Shown: one piece after another, positions 52,416 to 61,739 of the stretch
Layout of the letters: each line of letters starts with the position of its first letter
Numbering within the stretch: position 1 is the stretch's first letter
NCBI RefSeq assembly: GCF_009801115.1
Contig: NZ_VTOL01000017.1
Span: forward strand, 1-64,000
DNA: 64,000 bases
Source: Dyadobacter sp. 3J3
GTDB lineage: Bacteria > Bacteroidota > Bacteroidia > Cytophagales > Spirosomataceae
Reading direction: 5' to 3'
Notes under the pieces: generated by a model
Seen by the model: only the letters and a program-made list of their open reading frames with translations
Told to the model about the DNA's origin: nothing
Database searches by the model: none
Made by a program: the position numbers and the translations under genes

Positions 52416-53726
52416 TTATTTAGCCAGCTGCTTAAAATCCTCTTTTGTAACCTGATCCTGTTTGCCCAGATATGCCCAGTCAATTACGGTCATATACTTG
52501 TTAAAGGCCTTATTCAGATCTGCCAATTTTACCGTAGTGATCTTGGTGTTGATCTCATCAAACAATTTCCAGTTTCCGGATGCTTCACAAAAACCCAGTT
52601 GTGATGCTTGTGCTGCGCTGGATTCGTTGGTCATATAATAACGTGTCAAAAAGCTTTTCTTTTTGTCTTTCACTTCTTTTTCTGTGAATCCGTCTTTTTT
52701 GATACTGTTAATAATATCCGTCATTACCAAAAGTGATTGTTTTGGATCAATCGTTGTAATGTACAAATTTGTTAATGGCTGCTGAATAGTATTCTTTCTA
52801 TAACTGGCCGCAGGTGCATAAGAAAGACTTCTTTTGGTACGAAGTTCAACAAAATAACGGTCGTAAAGAATACGCATGGCAAATTCAAAAAGCGGTCCGT
52901 CAACCGAATTGTATTTTGGTGCGTTCATCGTTCCCAAAATATAATTGGTGGCCAGCGTTCTGTCTTTAATAATCGCATCAGGCGTAGTTACACTTTTGAA
53001 AGTTGGGATTTTAGCAAGTTGTCCGGCAGGTAATTTTGCCAAACTGTTTTTTACATTTTGCAAAAGCTCCTTTTCGTCGATATTTCCTACAACCACCAGA
53101 TAGCATTTTTTCTTGCCCAGTAAATTTTGGTAATACGTTTTTACATCGGCCAATGTGATGGTTTCCAATGTAGCAGGTGTTCCTTCCGGAATTTTCGCAT
53201 AATCCGTACCTCCGAAAAGTGCCTCAGAAGCCATTTTTCTTAGATAAGTATCAGGATCTGATTCACGCTGTTTTGCCTGCGCGATCATCTGGTCTTTCAA
53301 AACCTTGAATTCGCTTTCATCCATGACGGGCTCAAATATTGCCTGGTTGAACATTTCCCAGCTCGCCCCGAAATTTTCTTTAAGGCAGGTCATTGTCATC
53401 GTACTGTAATCTGTTGAACCGCTGGCTGCAAAACTGGTGCCCAATTTGTCCGCTTTGGAAGCAAAATCATCTTTGTTCATTTTTTTTGTACCGCCGTCCA
53501 AAGCTAGATTCAAGGCCATAACTTCCAAACCTTGCTGGGTATCTGTAATATTCGCAGTACCGCCTTTGATGAAAAGACTGGCCGTAACAACCTGTTTGGG
53601 CGTCTTTTTATAAATTATTTTAAGGCCTTCAAAATTGATTTCTTTGGTCGTGTTTTGCGCGAAAATCGGGCTGGAAACTAAGATCAGACAACAAATCGTT
53701 GCTGAAAAAGAAAATATGTTTTTCAT
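52416..53726 (-). CDS. M16-type protein without zinc motif (non-catalytic partner)
   Basis: The frame reaches 53759, but the ATG at 53726 (MKNIFSFSATICCLILVSSP) is the signal-peptide start and gives 436 residues. Two M16 lobes are seen, but the HxxEH site is replaced (DTQQGLEVMALNLALDGGTK). The C-terminal lobe has the Arg/Tyr pair (RTKRSLSYAPAASY) that shapes the chamber. It follows the catalytic M16 gene by 16 bp, so the two form a heterodimer like mitochondrial processing peptidase or bacterial M16B pairs. Confidence 0.85.
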   Translation of the reverse strand: MKNIFSFSATICCLILVSSPIFAQNTTKEINFEGLKIIYKKTPKQVVTASLFIKGGTANITDTQQGLEVMALNLALDGGTKKMNKDDFASKADKLGTSFAASGSTDYSTMTMTCLKENFGASWEMFNQAIFEPVMDESEFKVLKDQMIAQAKQRESDPDTYLRKMASEALFGGTDYAKIPEGTPATLETITLADVKTYYQNLLGKKKCYLVVVGNIDEKELLQNVKNSLAKLPAGQLAKIPTFKSVTTPDAIIKDRTLATNYILGTMNAPKYNSVDGPLFEFAMRILYDRYFVELRTKRSLSYAPAASYRKNTIQQPLTNLYITTIDPKQSLLVMTDIINSIKKDGFTEKEVKDKKKSFLTRYYMTNESSAAQASQLGFCEASGNWKLFDEINTKITTVKLADLNKAFNKYMTVIDWAYLGKQDQVTKEDFKQLAK

Positions 53727-53742
53727 AGGAAATGGAGTCTTT

Positions 53743-55116
53743 TTAGTTGAACAGCGCATCTACATTTTTCACATTTAAGGTTTTTTGCTGCTCAGCGTTA
53801 AGCAGTAAACCTTTCACACAAGGCTGGCCTTTGATATATTTCTGAACAAAGGCATTCAAATCAGCTCTGGTAATTTTATTGACTTCGTTGACATAATTAA
53901 AATAATAAGGCAGGGAAGCCGATGCCCACCAGAAAGTAAGCGTATGAATGTATTCTGATGTAACCTCGGAACTGTACTTTTCCCCGTTGGCCAGTTTTAT
54001 TTTTGCTGTTTCAATCTGTTCGTCGGTATAATAATCCGGTGCGTCAAACTGGTCGATCTGTTGTTTTAATACTTTAAAAGATTCCTCGAATTTGGCAGGA
54101 TTCGGGATCATGAAAAGCTGGATTGGGCCGACATATTTCTGCGTCAGATAATTGATACTCAGGTTAAGCGCATATCCCTGATCGACAAGTGATTTCTGGA
54201 ATTTGGAGTTTTTTTGTGATAGTATATAGGAAAATACATCAGCCACCAGCGTGTTTTTTATATCATTTCTGGTATCCGGGCCATGCCATGCGATTTCAAG
54301 TGCGGGTACGCGGGCGTTTGGACTGGTAACAACAAAACTCAAAGAGTCAGCCGGATTTAATGGTTTGATTTCCGGGATTGGCCATTTCTGTATCGGATCA
54401 AAATCAGCTGCTTTCCAGTCTCCGAAAATGGTTGTCACCTTTTTCAGAATGTCATCATACTTAACATTCCCTGCAACGACCAGAATCGAGTTATTTGGAT
54501 GGTAATACTTGTCCTTGATCACATTCATTTTTTCCGGTGTACAGGTTAAAATGATATTATGATCTCCAATTACATTTTTTCTAGAATACAAATCTCCCCA
54601 CATTTTATGGTCAAACTTGTTCAAAAGAGGGAAAAAAGGACTGCTTTCCGCGCGTTGAAATTCTCCATCCACAACCGGATTTTCGTTTTTCATTTCCTTT
54701 TCAAGAAATAAAGGATAGCGGATAGCACTGTTCAGGAACTGCAAACCTTCTGAAACCTCGTCGCTGCCCAGTGTAAAAAAGTAATTCACCCGCTCGGTAC
54801 CGGTGGTTCCGTTGAAAGAAATCCCCAATTCCTGAATCCTTTCCAGATATTTTTCCTGTGAAGGAATATCTTTATTTGCCTTGAAAAACATATGCTCATA
54901 AAGATGTGAAAGGCCATTATATTCCGGAGATTCGGCAAAGGATCCGTTTTTGACGGCAATTTCAACTGTTACCAGGGGAACGGAATTATCTTCCAGCACT
55001 AGTAATTCCAGCCCGTTGGGCAGCTTGGTAAGGTGGACGTTCGAGGGGAGTTTGTCCTGTGCGCGGCCGGATAGCGAAGCGAGCAGAGCGAAGCAAATCA
55101 GGGAAAATTTGTTCAT
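53743..55116 (-). CDS. Catalytic M16 zinc peptidase
   Basis: A frame opens at 55281, but the ATG at 55116 (MNKFSLICFALLASLSGRAQ) gives the signal peptide and 457 residues. The inverted zinc motif is H71-L-Y-E74-H75 in GLSHLYEHMFFK, with the third Glu further on in the GEFQRAES region. The protein cuts peptides or small proteins in the periplasm together with the inactive partner encoded 16 bp downstream. No partner peptidase or metal regulator is adjacent. Confidence 0.9.
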   Translation of the reverse strand: MNKFSLICFALLASLSGRAQDKLPSNVHLTKLPNGLELLVLEDNSVPLVTVEIAVKNGSFAESPEYNGLSHLYEHMFFKANKDIPSQEKYLERIQELGISFNGTTGTERVNYFFTLGSDEVSEGLQFLNSAIRYPLFLEKEMKNENPVVDGEFQRAESSPFFPLLNKFDHKMWGDLYSRKNVIGDHNIILTCTPEKMNVIKDKYYHPNNSILVVAGNVKYDDILKKVTTIFGDWKAADFDPIQKWPIPEIKPLNPADSLSFVVTSPNARVPALEIAWHGPDTRNDIKNTLVADVFSYILSQKNSKFQKSLVDQGYALNLSINYLTQKYVGPIQLFMIPNPAKFEESFKVLKQQIDQFDAPDYYTDEQIETAKIKLANGEKYSSEVTSEYIHTLTFWWASASLPYYFNYVNEVNKITRADLNAFVQKYIKGQPCVKGLLLNAEQQKTLNVKNVDALFN

Positions 55117-55363
55117 AAAAATAAACAATAATTTGGTGGTAAGATTTGTCAAATTAGTTATTTTTAGAATAAGTAAGGTGCTGGATCTGCCTTTTTTATA
55201 TGAACGGTAATTGTAAATGATATTTGAAGTAATCAGGATGTATTTGAGCCAGTTTCTTGACATAAAATGAGCAGAAATCATGGATACCTTAAATTAGCAA
55301 CTGGTTTGGTTTACTTCCAAAACAATTTCCATGTTTATTGCCTTCCTAACAAACCGTAATTAA

Positions 55364-56623
55364 ATGGCTATTCTTGTTATTATTCTCCTGATTATTTTAA
55401 ACGGATATTTTTCCCTGGCAGAGATTGCACTGGTTTCGGTTACGGACGGTGAATTGTCGGATGATAATTTCAAAAATAATCCAAAAGCTGCGCAGGTACT
55501 TAAACTGATAAAAAATCCTGATGAATTTCTAAGTGCGGTGCAGGTTGGGATCACGCTGCTCGGACTGGTGGAAGGAATTTACGGCGGAAATATCGTTGCC
55601 AAAGAGTTAGAAGTATGGCTTATCGGATTAGGTGTTTCCAATTTCTTAGCACATGGTTCATCGTTAGTTGTAGGTATTGGACTGATTACTTACCTGACAA
55701 TTGTTTTTGGAGAACTGCTCCCAAAATCGATTGCACTGCAAATACCCGTGAAAATATCGCTGGCTATAGCGCCCTCATTGAGCCTATTTTCAAAAATTAT
55801 CTATCCTTTTATCAAACTGCTGACGGTTAGTTCCAGGTATCTGTTGTCGCTACTACCGATTCAAAGTCAGGGCAGTAAAAACTTTACAGAAAAGGATTTG
55901 AGAAGAGTACTCAGTGCGGCCTATAAGCAGGGTGTACTGGAAAAGCAACAATTTTGGCTGCACCAAAATGTGATCACTTTTAAAAATCTGACCGCAAAAA
56001 GAATCATGAAACCGGCTCGTATCGTTGCATCGGTGCCTGTTAGTTGGAACCGGAGGGAAGTGAAAGAATTTATTGAAAAGAAACCCTATTCATACTTTCC
56101 GGTTGTTACGGGGCATGAAAGTAATATTATCGGAATTGTTAAGACCAAAATTTTCCTGTTAGACGATGATCAGGACTGGCACAAGACAATGCTCGATGTA
56201 TGTTATGTTCCTGCCGATATGCCGGCACGAGATATTTTCAACATTTTTAAAGAGAGGCGGGTTGATTTCGGGATAGTCGGTGATGCAGAAGGTAAATATC
56301 TGGGCATTATCGCTATGCAGGATATAATGGAAGGCGTTTTTGGTGATATGCCAGAACTGGAAGAATATTCGGAATATTTTTATGCCCAGTCTGAAAAAGT
56401 ATGGATTTCGGAAGGATTCGTGCATTTGCAACGCATCCGTAACACTTTATCGCTCCCCTGGTTGAGAGATTATGAAGGCAGTTACCTAAGTTTAGCGGAA
56501 CTGATCACGGGAGAAACTGCTGATTTAAAAAATGGTGATCCGTTGATTTTAAATGGAGTAAGTTTTGAAGTGATCGCAGGCACAAAGCAAGATCCCGAAA
56601 AAATATCCATGACCTTACCGTGA
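55364..56623 (+). CDS. CNNM/CorC-family membrane transporter (hemolysin-like)
   Basis: This 419-residue protein has three to four N-terminal helices of the DUF21/CNNM type, beginning MAILVIILLIILNGYFSLAE with the motif GITLLGLVEGIYGG. A CBS pair (about 200-330) and a C-terminal CorC_HlyC domain (about 335-419) follow. CNNM proteins handle Mg2+ or Co2+; hemolysin is a historical name. The gene opposes the M16 operon and ends 63 bp before the peroxiredoxin gene. Confidence 0.88.
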   Translation: MAILVIILLIILNGYFSLAEIALVSVTDGELSDDNFKNNPKAAQVLKLIKNPDEFLSAVQVGITLLGLVEGIYGGNIVAKELEVWLIGLGVSNFLAHGSSLVVGIGLITYLTIVFGELLPKSIALQIPVKISLAIAPSLSLFSKIIYPFIKLLTVSSRYLLSLLPIQSQGSKNFTEKDLRRVLSAAYKQGVLEKQQFWLHQNVITFKNLTAKRIMKPARIVASVPVSWNRREVKEFIEKKPYSYFPVVTGHESNIIGIVKTKIFLLDDDQDWHKTMLDVCYVPADMPARDIFNIFKERRVDFGIVGDAEGKYLGIIAMQDIMEGVFGDMPELEEYSEYFYAQSEKVWISEGFVHLQRIRNTLSLPWLRDYEGSYLSLAELITGETADLKNGDPLILNGVSFEVIAGTKQDPEKISMTLP

Positions 56624-56686
56624 TTTGATGCTTCGCGGCATAAAACTTGTAATAATTTAAAAAAGCTTTAACTAAAAAATAATGAT

Positions 56687-57151
56687 ATGTTACAAAAAGG
56701 AGATAAAGCACCCGATTTTAAATTATTTGCAACGCCGGATCAACAGATTTCTTTGAACGAACTGCAAGGTAAAAATGTAATTATTGCATTTTATCCTGCC
56801 GACTGGAGTCCTGTTTGTTCCGATCAGATGGCACTTTATAATGAGATGTTGAAATATTTTGACAAGTACAATGCTACGATTCTAGGCATTTCTGTTGATA
56901 GCAAATGGTGCCATCTTGCCTTTTCAGATTCCAGAAAACTAAAATTTCCATTACTTGCCGATTTTGAACCGAAAGGTGAGGTTTCGAAATTATATGGCGT
57001 TTACGATGAGCAGGAGGGCGAAAGCAACCGTGCTCTGTTTGTCATAGACAAGGAAGGATACGTTGCCTGGAGCTATTTGTCGCCGATAGAAATTAATCCC
57101 GGAGCTGATGGTATATTGGATGCCCTTGAATCAATAACCCCAAAAAACTAA
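56687..57151 (+). CDS. AhpE-like peroxiredoxin
   Basis: This 154-residue protein has the AhpC/TSA fold with peroxidatic C44 in DWSPVCSDQMALYN and a second Cys, C75, in SVDSKWCHLAFSDS, as in the AhpE group. It reduces hydrogen and organic peroxides. It forms an operon with the DsbA-like gene 6 bp downstream and may draw electrons from it. Confidence 0.9.
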   Translation: MLQKGDKAPDFKLFATPDQQISLNELQGKNVIIAFYPADWSPVCSDQMALYNEMLKYFDKYNATILGISVDSKWCHLAFSDSRKLKFPLLADFEPKGEVSKLYGVYDEQEGESNRALFVIDKEGYVAWSYLSPIEINPGADGILDALESITPKN

Positions 57152-57157
57152 AACAAT

Positions 57158-57682
57158 ATGTCGAGTCACTTAAAACCTGCGGTAAGTAGCCAGGATCATA
57201 TACAGGGAAATGCGGAGGCCTTAATAGAAATTGTTGAATATGGCGATTACCAGTGTCCTCACTGCGGCACTGCTTATGCCGTAATAAAAGAAATCCAAAA
57301 TAAGTTTGATAATCAAATTCGTTTTGTCTTTCGGAACTTTCCCTTGTCAGAATCACATGAATTTGCTATGCCAGCTGCTGTGGCAAGTGAAGCTGCTGGT
57401 TTGCAGGGTAAATTCTGGGAAATGCATGATATCATCTTTGAAAATCAAAATTCATTAAACAATGATGGATTGATTAAAATGGCATCAGAAATTGGCCTGA
57501 ATAATGAGAAATTCAGGAAAGATATTCAGAATCCGGAATTGGAAAAGAAAGTTGAGTCAGATTTCGAAAGCGGAGTACGCAGTGGTGTAAATGGCACACC
57601 TTCTTTTTTTGTAAACGGAACCAAATTTGACGGAGATGCCCAGGATCTGATGGATATGCTCACTGAAAATTCGACAGACTAA
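57158..57682 (+). CDS. DsbA-family thiol oxidoreductase
   Basis: This 174-residue soluble thioredoxin-fold protein has the CPHC motif in YGDYQCPHCGTAYAVIKE and the cis-Pro in VNGTPSFFVNG. The helical insert is typical of the DsbA/FrnE-like class. No signal peptide is seen, so it is cytoplasmic. Six bp separate it from the peroxiredoxin gene, so the pair probably acts together against oxidative stress. Confidence 0.88.
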   Translation: MSSHLKPAVSSQDHIQGNAEALIEIVEYGDYQCPHCGTAYAVIKEIQNKFDNQIRFVFRNFPLSESHEFAMPAAVASEAAGLQGKFWEMHDIIFENQNSLNNDGLIKMASEIGLNNEKFRKDIQNPELEKKVESDFESGVRSGVNGTPSFFVNGTKFDGDAQDLMDMLTENSTD

Positions 57683-57710
57683 TATTTCTAAAATCTAAAT
57701 CGAAATCTGG

Positions 57711-57748
57711 AAAACCTGCTGCAAGTCTTTTGACGTCCAGCGGGTTTT
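57711..57748 (+). terminator. Terminator of the peroxiredoxin-dsbA operon
   Basis: AAAACCTGCTG (57711-57721) and CAGCGGGTTTT (57738-57748) form an 11-bp stem with one G-U pair, followed by GTTTTTTGG. It lies 29 bp beyond the DsbA stop. Confidence 0.8.
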
Positions 57749-58068
57749 GTTTTTTGGATTGTAGTGAAAAAAAAGTTAAAATTTTAATAATCAATTGATT
57801 GGATATTATTTTTGATTTAAAATAATAGTGAAATCCCGCCTGTAAAAATTGCTGCTTTTAACAGAACGGTTGCGAATCTGTAAATGATTAGAAAATGAAA
57901 TTCTTTTTTTGCAGAAAACAAAATGGGATAAAATAAAAGATTAGCGAATTGGTATGATACTTTTAAGCAAATTAAACACCTTTGCAGCTGCAAAGGCCTG
58001 TTTGCGGTCTTTCTGAGATAGAATTAAGTTATTATTTTTATAAGCATATTACATTTTTAAAAACAAAA
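57749..58068. other. Leader region of kup
   Basis: About 320 bp of AT-rich DNA lead to the kup ATG at 58069. Apart from the palindrome at 57979-57996 no gene is present. No c-di-AMP riboswitch fold could be recognised by eye. Confidence 0.5.
57979..57996. promoter_or_regulatory. Perfect 18-bp palindrome in the kup leader
   Basis: CCTTTGCAGCTGCAAAGG is identical to its own reverse complement. The overlapping CACCTTTG resembles a -7 element (TAnnTTTG with one mismatch). It lies 73-90 bp upstream of the kup ATG and could be an operator or an RNA hairpin. Confidence 0.6.
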
Positions 58069-60009
58069 ATGAGTTCTCTTAAACACAGTGACAGGGCTTC
58101 GGCAGCCGGTCTTTTGATTGCACTCGGGATTATATACGGAGATATCGGGACTTCTCCTTTATATGCGATGCAGGCTATTATTGGCAAAGAACGGATTTCC
58201 CTGGATGTGGTTTACGGTTCTGTATCTTTGATTTTCTGGACCCTTACGCTACAAACAACATTAAAATATGTAATTCTGATTCTGCGGGCAGATAACAATG
58301 GAGAAGGAGGCATTCTGGCACTTTATGCGCTGGTGCGGAAAAACGCCAGGTGGCTTACGATTCCGGCTATTATTGGTGCGAGTACATTGTTGGCAGATGG
58401 TATCATTACACCGCCAATTTCAGTTTCATCAGCGGTAGAAGGACTAAGAATTCTTTATCCAAACATCGAAACAATACCAATCGTCATCGGTATCCTGACA
58501 CTTTTATTCATAATTCAGGTTTTTGGAACAACCATTGTTGGCCGGGCTTTTGGTCCTGTAATGACGATCTGGTTTTTAATGCTGCTTGTTCTTGGCCTTT
58601 CCCAGGTTATTTACCATCCTGAGATCTTCAAAGCGTTCAATCCTTATTACGGTTACGCGCTTTTGGCAAAACATCCTGGCGGATTTTGGCTATTAGGATC
58701 GGTTTTTCTTTGTACAACAGGTGCAGAAGCACTTTATTCCGACCTTGGACATTGCGGAAGAGGCAATATCAGGATCAGTTGGATTTTTGTAAAAAGCTGT
58801 CTGGTTATCAATTATTTTGGTCAGGGTGCATGGCTTGCACTTCATAATGGAGAATTTTTAAATGATCGCAAGCCATTTTATGAAATCATGCCGGATTGGT
58901 TTTTGCTGCCGGGAATTTGTATTGCCACAATGGCAGCGATCATCGCAAGCCAGGCCTTGATCAGTGGTTCATTCACGCTTATCTCCGAAGCGATCCGGCT
59001 TAATTTATGGCCGAAAGTGCGTCTCGTTTATCCCAGTGATCAAAAAGGACAGCTTTATGTGCCAAGCGTCAACTGGCTTTTGTGGGCGGGATGTGTCGGT
59101 ATCGTACTTTATTTCAAGGAATCATCAAATATGGAAGCGGCTTACGGGCTTGCTATTACGCTGACGATGATCATGACTACGCTGCTGTTTTCGTTTTATC
59201 TGTATGTTCATAAAATCAATAAACTATGGATTGCCGCTTTTATGATCGTCTATCTGGCTATTGAAGGGTCATTCCTGGCGGCCAATCTGTTGAAATTTAC
59301 ACACGGGGGTTGGGTTTCGCTACTTCTGGCGATCATCATTGCGGATATTATGGCGATGTGGTTAAAGGCGAATTCGATTAAACTTCGTCTGACGGAATTT
59401 GTCAATCTGGATGAACACATACCGGCATTGAGAGAACTGAGCAATGATATCAGCATCCCGAAATATTCTACACATTTGATATTTATGTCAAATGCAGCCG
59501 GAGAAAATGAAATTGAAAGCAAAATTATTTATTCAATATTTCAAAAAAGGCCCAAACGTGCCGATATATTCTGGTTTGTTCATGTTGAAACAACGGATGA
59601 ACCTTACACGATGGATTACCACGTCAATATTATGGCTGAGGACGATGTAATTAAAATCACATTCCGTCTTGGTTTCAGGGTTGAGCAGCGTATTAATCTT
59701 TTTCTCAGGAAAGTGGTACAGGATATGGTGCTGAATAAGGAAGTGGATATCACCAGCCGTTATGAATCACTGAACCGTCAGAATATTATGGGTGATTTCC
59801 GTTTTGTTGTGCTGGAACGTTATCTGTCGGTAGAAAACGATCTTCCCTGGTATGAAGAATTTGTCATGAATTTTTACTTCGCAATTAAAAATATTACTAA
59901 CTCGGAAGATAAGTGGTTTGGTCTCGACAGTAGTTCTGTGAAGGTGGAAAAAGTGCCGTTGGTGATCCGGAGTAATGTTAAGATAAAGATGAAAAGGGTT
60001 TACAGCTAA
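58069..60009 (+). CDS. kup: Kup potassium uptake protein
   Basis: A frame opens at 57982, but the ATG at 58069 (MSSLKHSDRASAAGLLIALG) is the family start and gives 646 residues. The N-terminal motif IIYGDIGTSPLYAMQ is diagnostic, twelve helices follow, and a soluble C-terminal domain starts near residue 460. Kup is a K+/H+ symporter that imports potassium, especially at low pH. It is followed by convergent minus-strand genes. Confidence 0.95.
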   Translation: MSSLKHSDRASAAGLLIALGIIYGDIGTSPLYAMQAIIGKERISLDVVYGSVSLIFWTLTLQTTLKYVILILRADNNGEGGILALYALVRKNARWLTIPAIIGASTLLADGIITPPISVSSAVEGLRILYPNIETIPIVIGILTLLFIIQVFGTTIVGRAFGPVMTIWFLMLLVLGLSQVIYHPEIFKAFNPYYGYALLAKHPGGFWLLGSVFLCTTGAEALYSDLGHCGRGNIRISWIFVKSCLVINYFGQGAWLALHNGEFLNDRKPFYEIMPDWFLLPGICIATMAAIIASQALISGSFTLISEAIRLNLWPKVRLVYPSDQKGQLYVPSVNWLLWAGCVGIVLYFKESSNMEAAYGLAITLTMIMTTLLFSFYLYVHKINKLWIAAFMIVYLAIEGSFLAANLLKFTHGGWVSLLLAIIIADIMAMWLKANSIKLRLTEFVNLDEHIPALRELSNDISIPKYSTHLIFMSNAAGENEIESKIIYSIFQKRPKRADIFWFVHVETTDEPYTMDYHVNIMAEDDVIKITFRLGFRVEQRINLFLRKVVQDMVLNKEVDITSRYESLNRQNIMGDFRFVVLERYLSVENDLPWYEEFVMNFYFAIKNITNSEDKWFGLDSSSVKVEKVPLVIRSNVKIKMKRVYS

Positions 60010-60072
60010 TGAATTATCACCGACAGATCGGGGAAATAGCTGCTAAATTTTAGTGTTTAAAATATTTCAAAA

Positions 60073-60106
60073 AGGGATGATTTAGCTTTAAAGCCATATC
60101 ATCCCT
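60073..60106 (-). terminator. Terminator of the DUF421 gene
   Basis: AGGGATGAT (60073-60081) and ATCATCCCT (60098-60106) pair perfectly over 9 bp. On the minus strand the stem is followed by TTTTTGAAAT, so it should stop the DUF421 transcript. Confidence 0.65.
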
Positions 60107-60133
60107 GTTGTCAATATCTAACAAACTAAAATA

Positions 60134-60679
60134 TTAAACTACACTATTTTCAGATTGTTTTTTTTGAGACAAAGGCCCGGCATCCAGTTTTTGTATAATA
60201 CTGATATTACCACTTCCTTCAAGGCAGCAGGATTTTACCTGACTTATATCGTCAATACCCTGTTCCCTCAAAATCCCAAACATTTCATCCTCAGTGATCA
60301 GTTGACTTTGAAGGTTCTTCTTCTGTAATTCTCCATTTTTAATCAAAGACAATGGCTTGGGCTGGGCAAATTTACCAAATGCAATGGAATGATATCCAAG
60401 CCAGTTGATCGTGAAATCCCAGAAAACCAACGTTGCGATTAAAGCGATTCCTTCCGTTACAGACTTGTATTCCCCTGCCATTGAATTTTGTGCGGCGTCA
60501 GCAACTAATATGATAAACAGTACATCATTAACGCCAAGCTGACCGGCTCCACGGCGAAAAAACCTGAGCAAAAGAAAAATTACCCAATACGTAATACTAC
60601 CGCGAATAATTATTTCCAGCACGGAACTGCTGGGTTTCCACATCGTCTGCCAGTCAACTGAAAAAAGTATATGTTCCAT
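60134..60679 (-). CDS. DUF421-domain membrane protein (YetF/YcaP-like)
   Basis: This 181-residue protein has three N-terminal helices and a cytoplasmic DUF421 domain with AQPKPLSLIKNGELQKKNL and ITEDEMFGILREQGIDDISQ, ending in a basic/acidic tail. Family members are often stress-induced in the spore or envelope and their function is unknown. It lies 30 bp from the next gene upstream on the same strand, so the two may be co-transcribed. Confidence 0.88.
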   Translation of the reverse strand: MEHILFSVDWQTMWKPSSSVLEIIIRGSITYWVIFLLLRFFRRGAGQLGVNDVLFIILVADAAQNSMAGEYKSVTEGIALIATLVFWDFTINWLGYHSIAFGKFAQPKPLSLIKNGELQKKNLQSQLITEDEMFGILREQGIDDISQVKSCCLEGSGNISIIQKLDAGPLSQKKQSENSVV

Positions 60680-60709
60680 TTTTTTGAACGGTTAGCTATC
60701 AATTTTTAA

Positions 60710-61435
60710 TTATTGAGGTAAAAATGTGAGCTGAAGAACGGCTCCCTGAGAACCATCCCGATTACTTCGTTGCCAGCCCAGTGAAAGGGGAAGGCGCTGG
60801 GTTAGAAAAATCTCCAGGCCCAGAGTCAACCTTCCTTTGTCGTGAGAACCAGAGATCCAGTCTGCCATAAGATGAAGCTTTTTGTACCACAGCCCCGCAT
60901 CCACAGCACATTGAAATCCATAAGAGGGTCCCTGGCTCAAATATCTATGATTACTTATATATGGACCTGCCGCAACCTGATACTGATCCTGTTCCCCGGC
61001 AGATGCCAGCATATTTGCATAGCTGTAATAAACAAATTTTCTGTTATGAGAGCTTGTCAGGTTTGTACCTGCTATTGCGCCTAAGCCAAAAGATAATATG
61101 TCATTGATTTCAAAAACCTTTTGGGCATTGGCTAGCAGCAAAGGCGCGTAAGGTGATACAATTGAGGAGTCGTTGGTGTTAATTGATTTCTCTTTGATAT
61201 TGTAATTAAGGTTGACAAGATTAAGACCTATTTCCCACTTTTTCCCTAAACCATAGGTGAGTGTCGTTGAAGATTCGATTTGATCCTGAATCTCAAACTG
61301 CTGCTGAACACTGATCTTACTTTTATCTGTAATGGTGGACGAGGAAACGTTAAATACGGTGAGCTGTGCTGATACCTTTGTAACGGGTGTTGCAAGCAAA
61401 AGCCAGCAAATTTTGTATGGTTTAAGTTTTAGCAT
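60710..61435 (-). CDS. Predicted outer-membrane protein, transporter-like
   Basis: This 241-residue protein starts with a signal-type segment (MLKLKPYKICWLLLATPVTK, cut near VSAQL) followed by about ten amphipathic strands (TLTYGLGKKWEIGLNLVNLN, DILSFGLGAIAGTNLTSSHN, LGWQRSNRDGSQGAVLQLTF). The pattern is that of an outer-membrane barrel. No substrate clue is visible. It precedes the DUF421 gene by 30 bp. Confidence 0.7.
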   Translation of the reverse strand: MLKLKPYKICWLLLATPVTKVSAQLTVFNVSSSTITDKSKISVQQQFEIQDQIESSTTLTYGLGKKWEIGLNLVNLNYNIKEKSINTNDSSIVSPYAPLLLANAQKVFEINDILSFGLGAIAGTNLTSSHNRKFVYYSYANMLASAGEQDQYQVAAGPYISNHRYLSQGPSYGFQCAVDAGLWYKKLHLMADWISGSHDKGRLTLGLEIFLTQRLPLSLGWQRSNRDGSQGAVLQLTFLPQ

Positions 61436-61739
61436 ATGCTACCATTTAAGTGAAGGAAATATCCCGTTGGGAAATCACTATTCAAAAAGTTTGCCAGCCT
61501 CATTGTGAGAATATTGATGTAGTTAATCTGCTATAAAATATATTTGTTAAACATAAGTATCTCACAATAAGAATATTGTTTCTTTTTAAAATGATTATAG
61601 GATTTCATTTAACGATGAAATTTGATGCAGGAATTACCCAGAAAGCACAATTTTTTTTGTGATCCAGGCCTTTTGACTTAGGTGCTGGTCTGGAACAGTT
61701 TTGTATGGATTAGAGCATACAAACAAATTATTCATCATC
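61436..61739. other. Leader of the ferritin-like gene
   Basis: About 300 bp precede the YciE/F-like ATG at 61740. TTG at 61514-61516, 22 bp, then TATATTTG at 61539-61546 fits the phylum promoter pattern and would give a leader of about 190 nt. The hairpin-like ATTTCAT...ATGAAAT near 61602 is weak. Confidence 0.55.

Noticed and set aside
57749..58068. c-di-AMP riboswitch in the kup leader
   Set aside because: No conserved ydaO-type elements could be recognised; only the palindrome is clear. Covariance-model search would decide.
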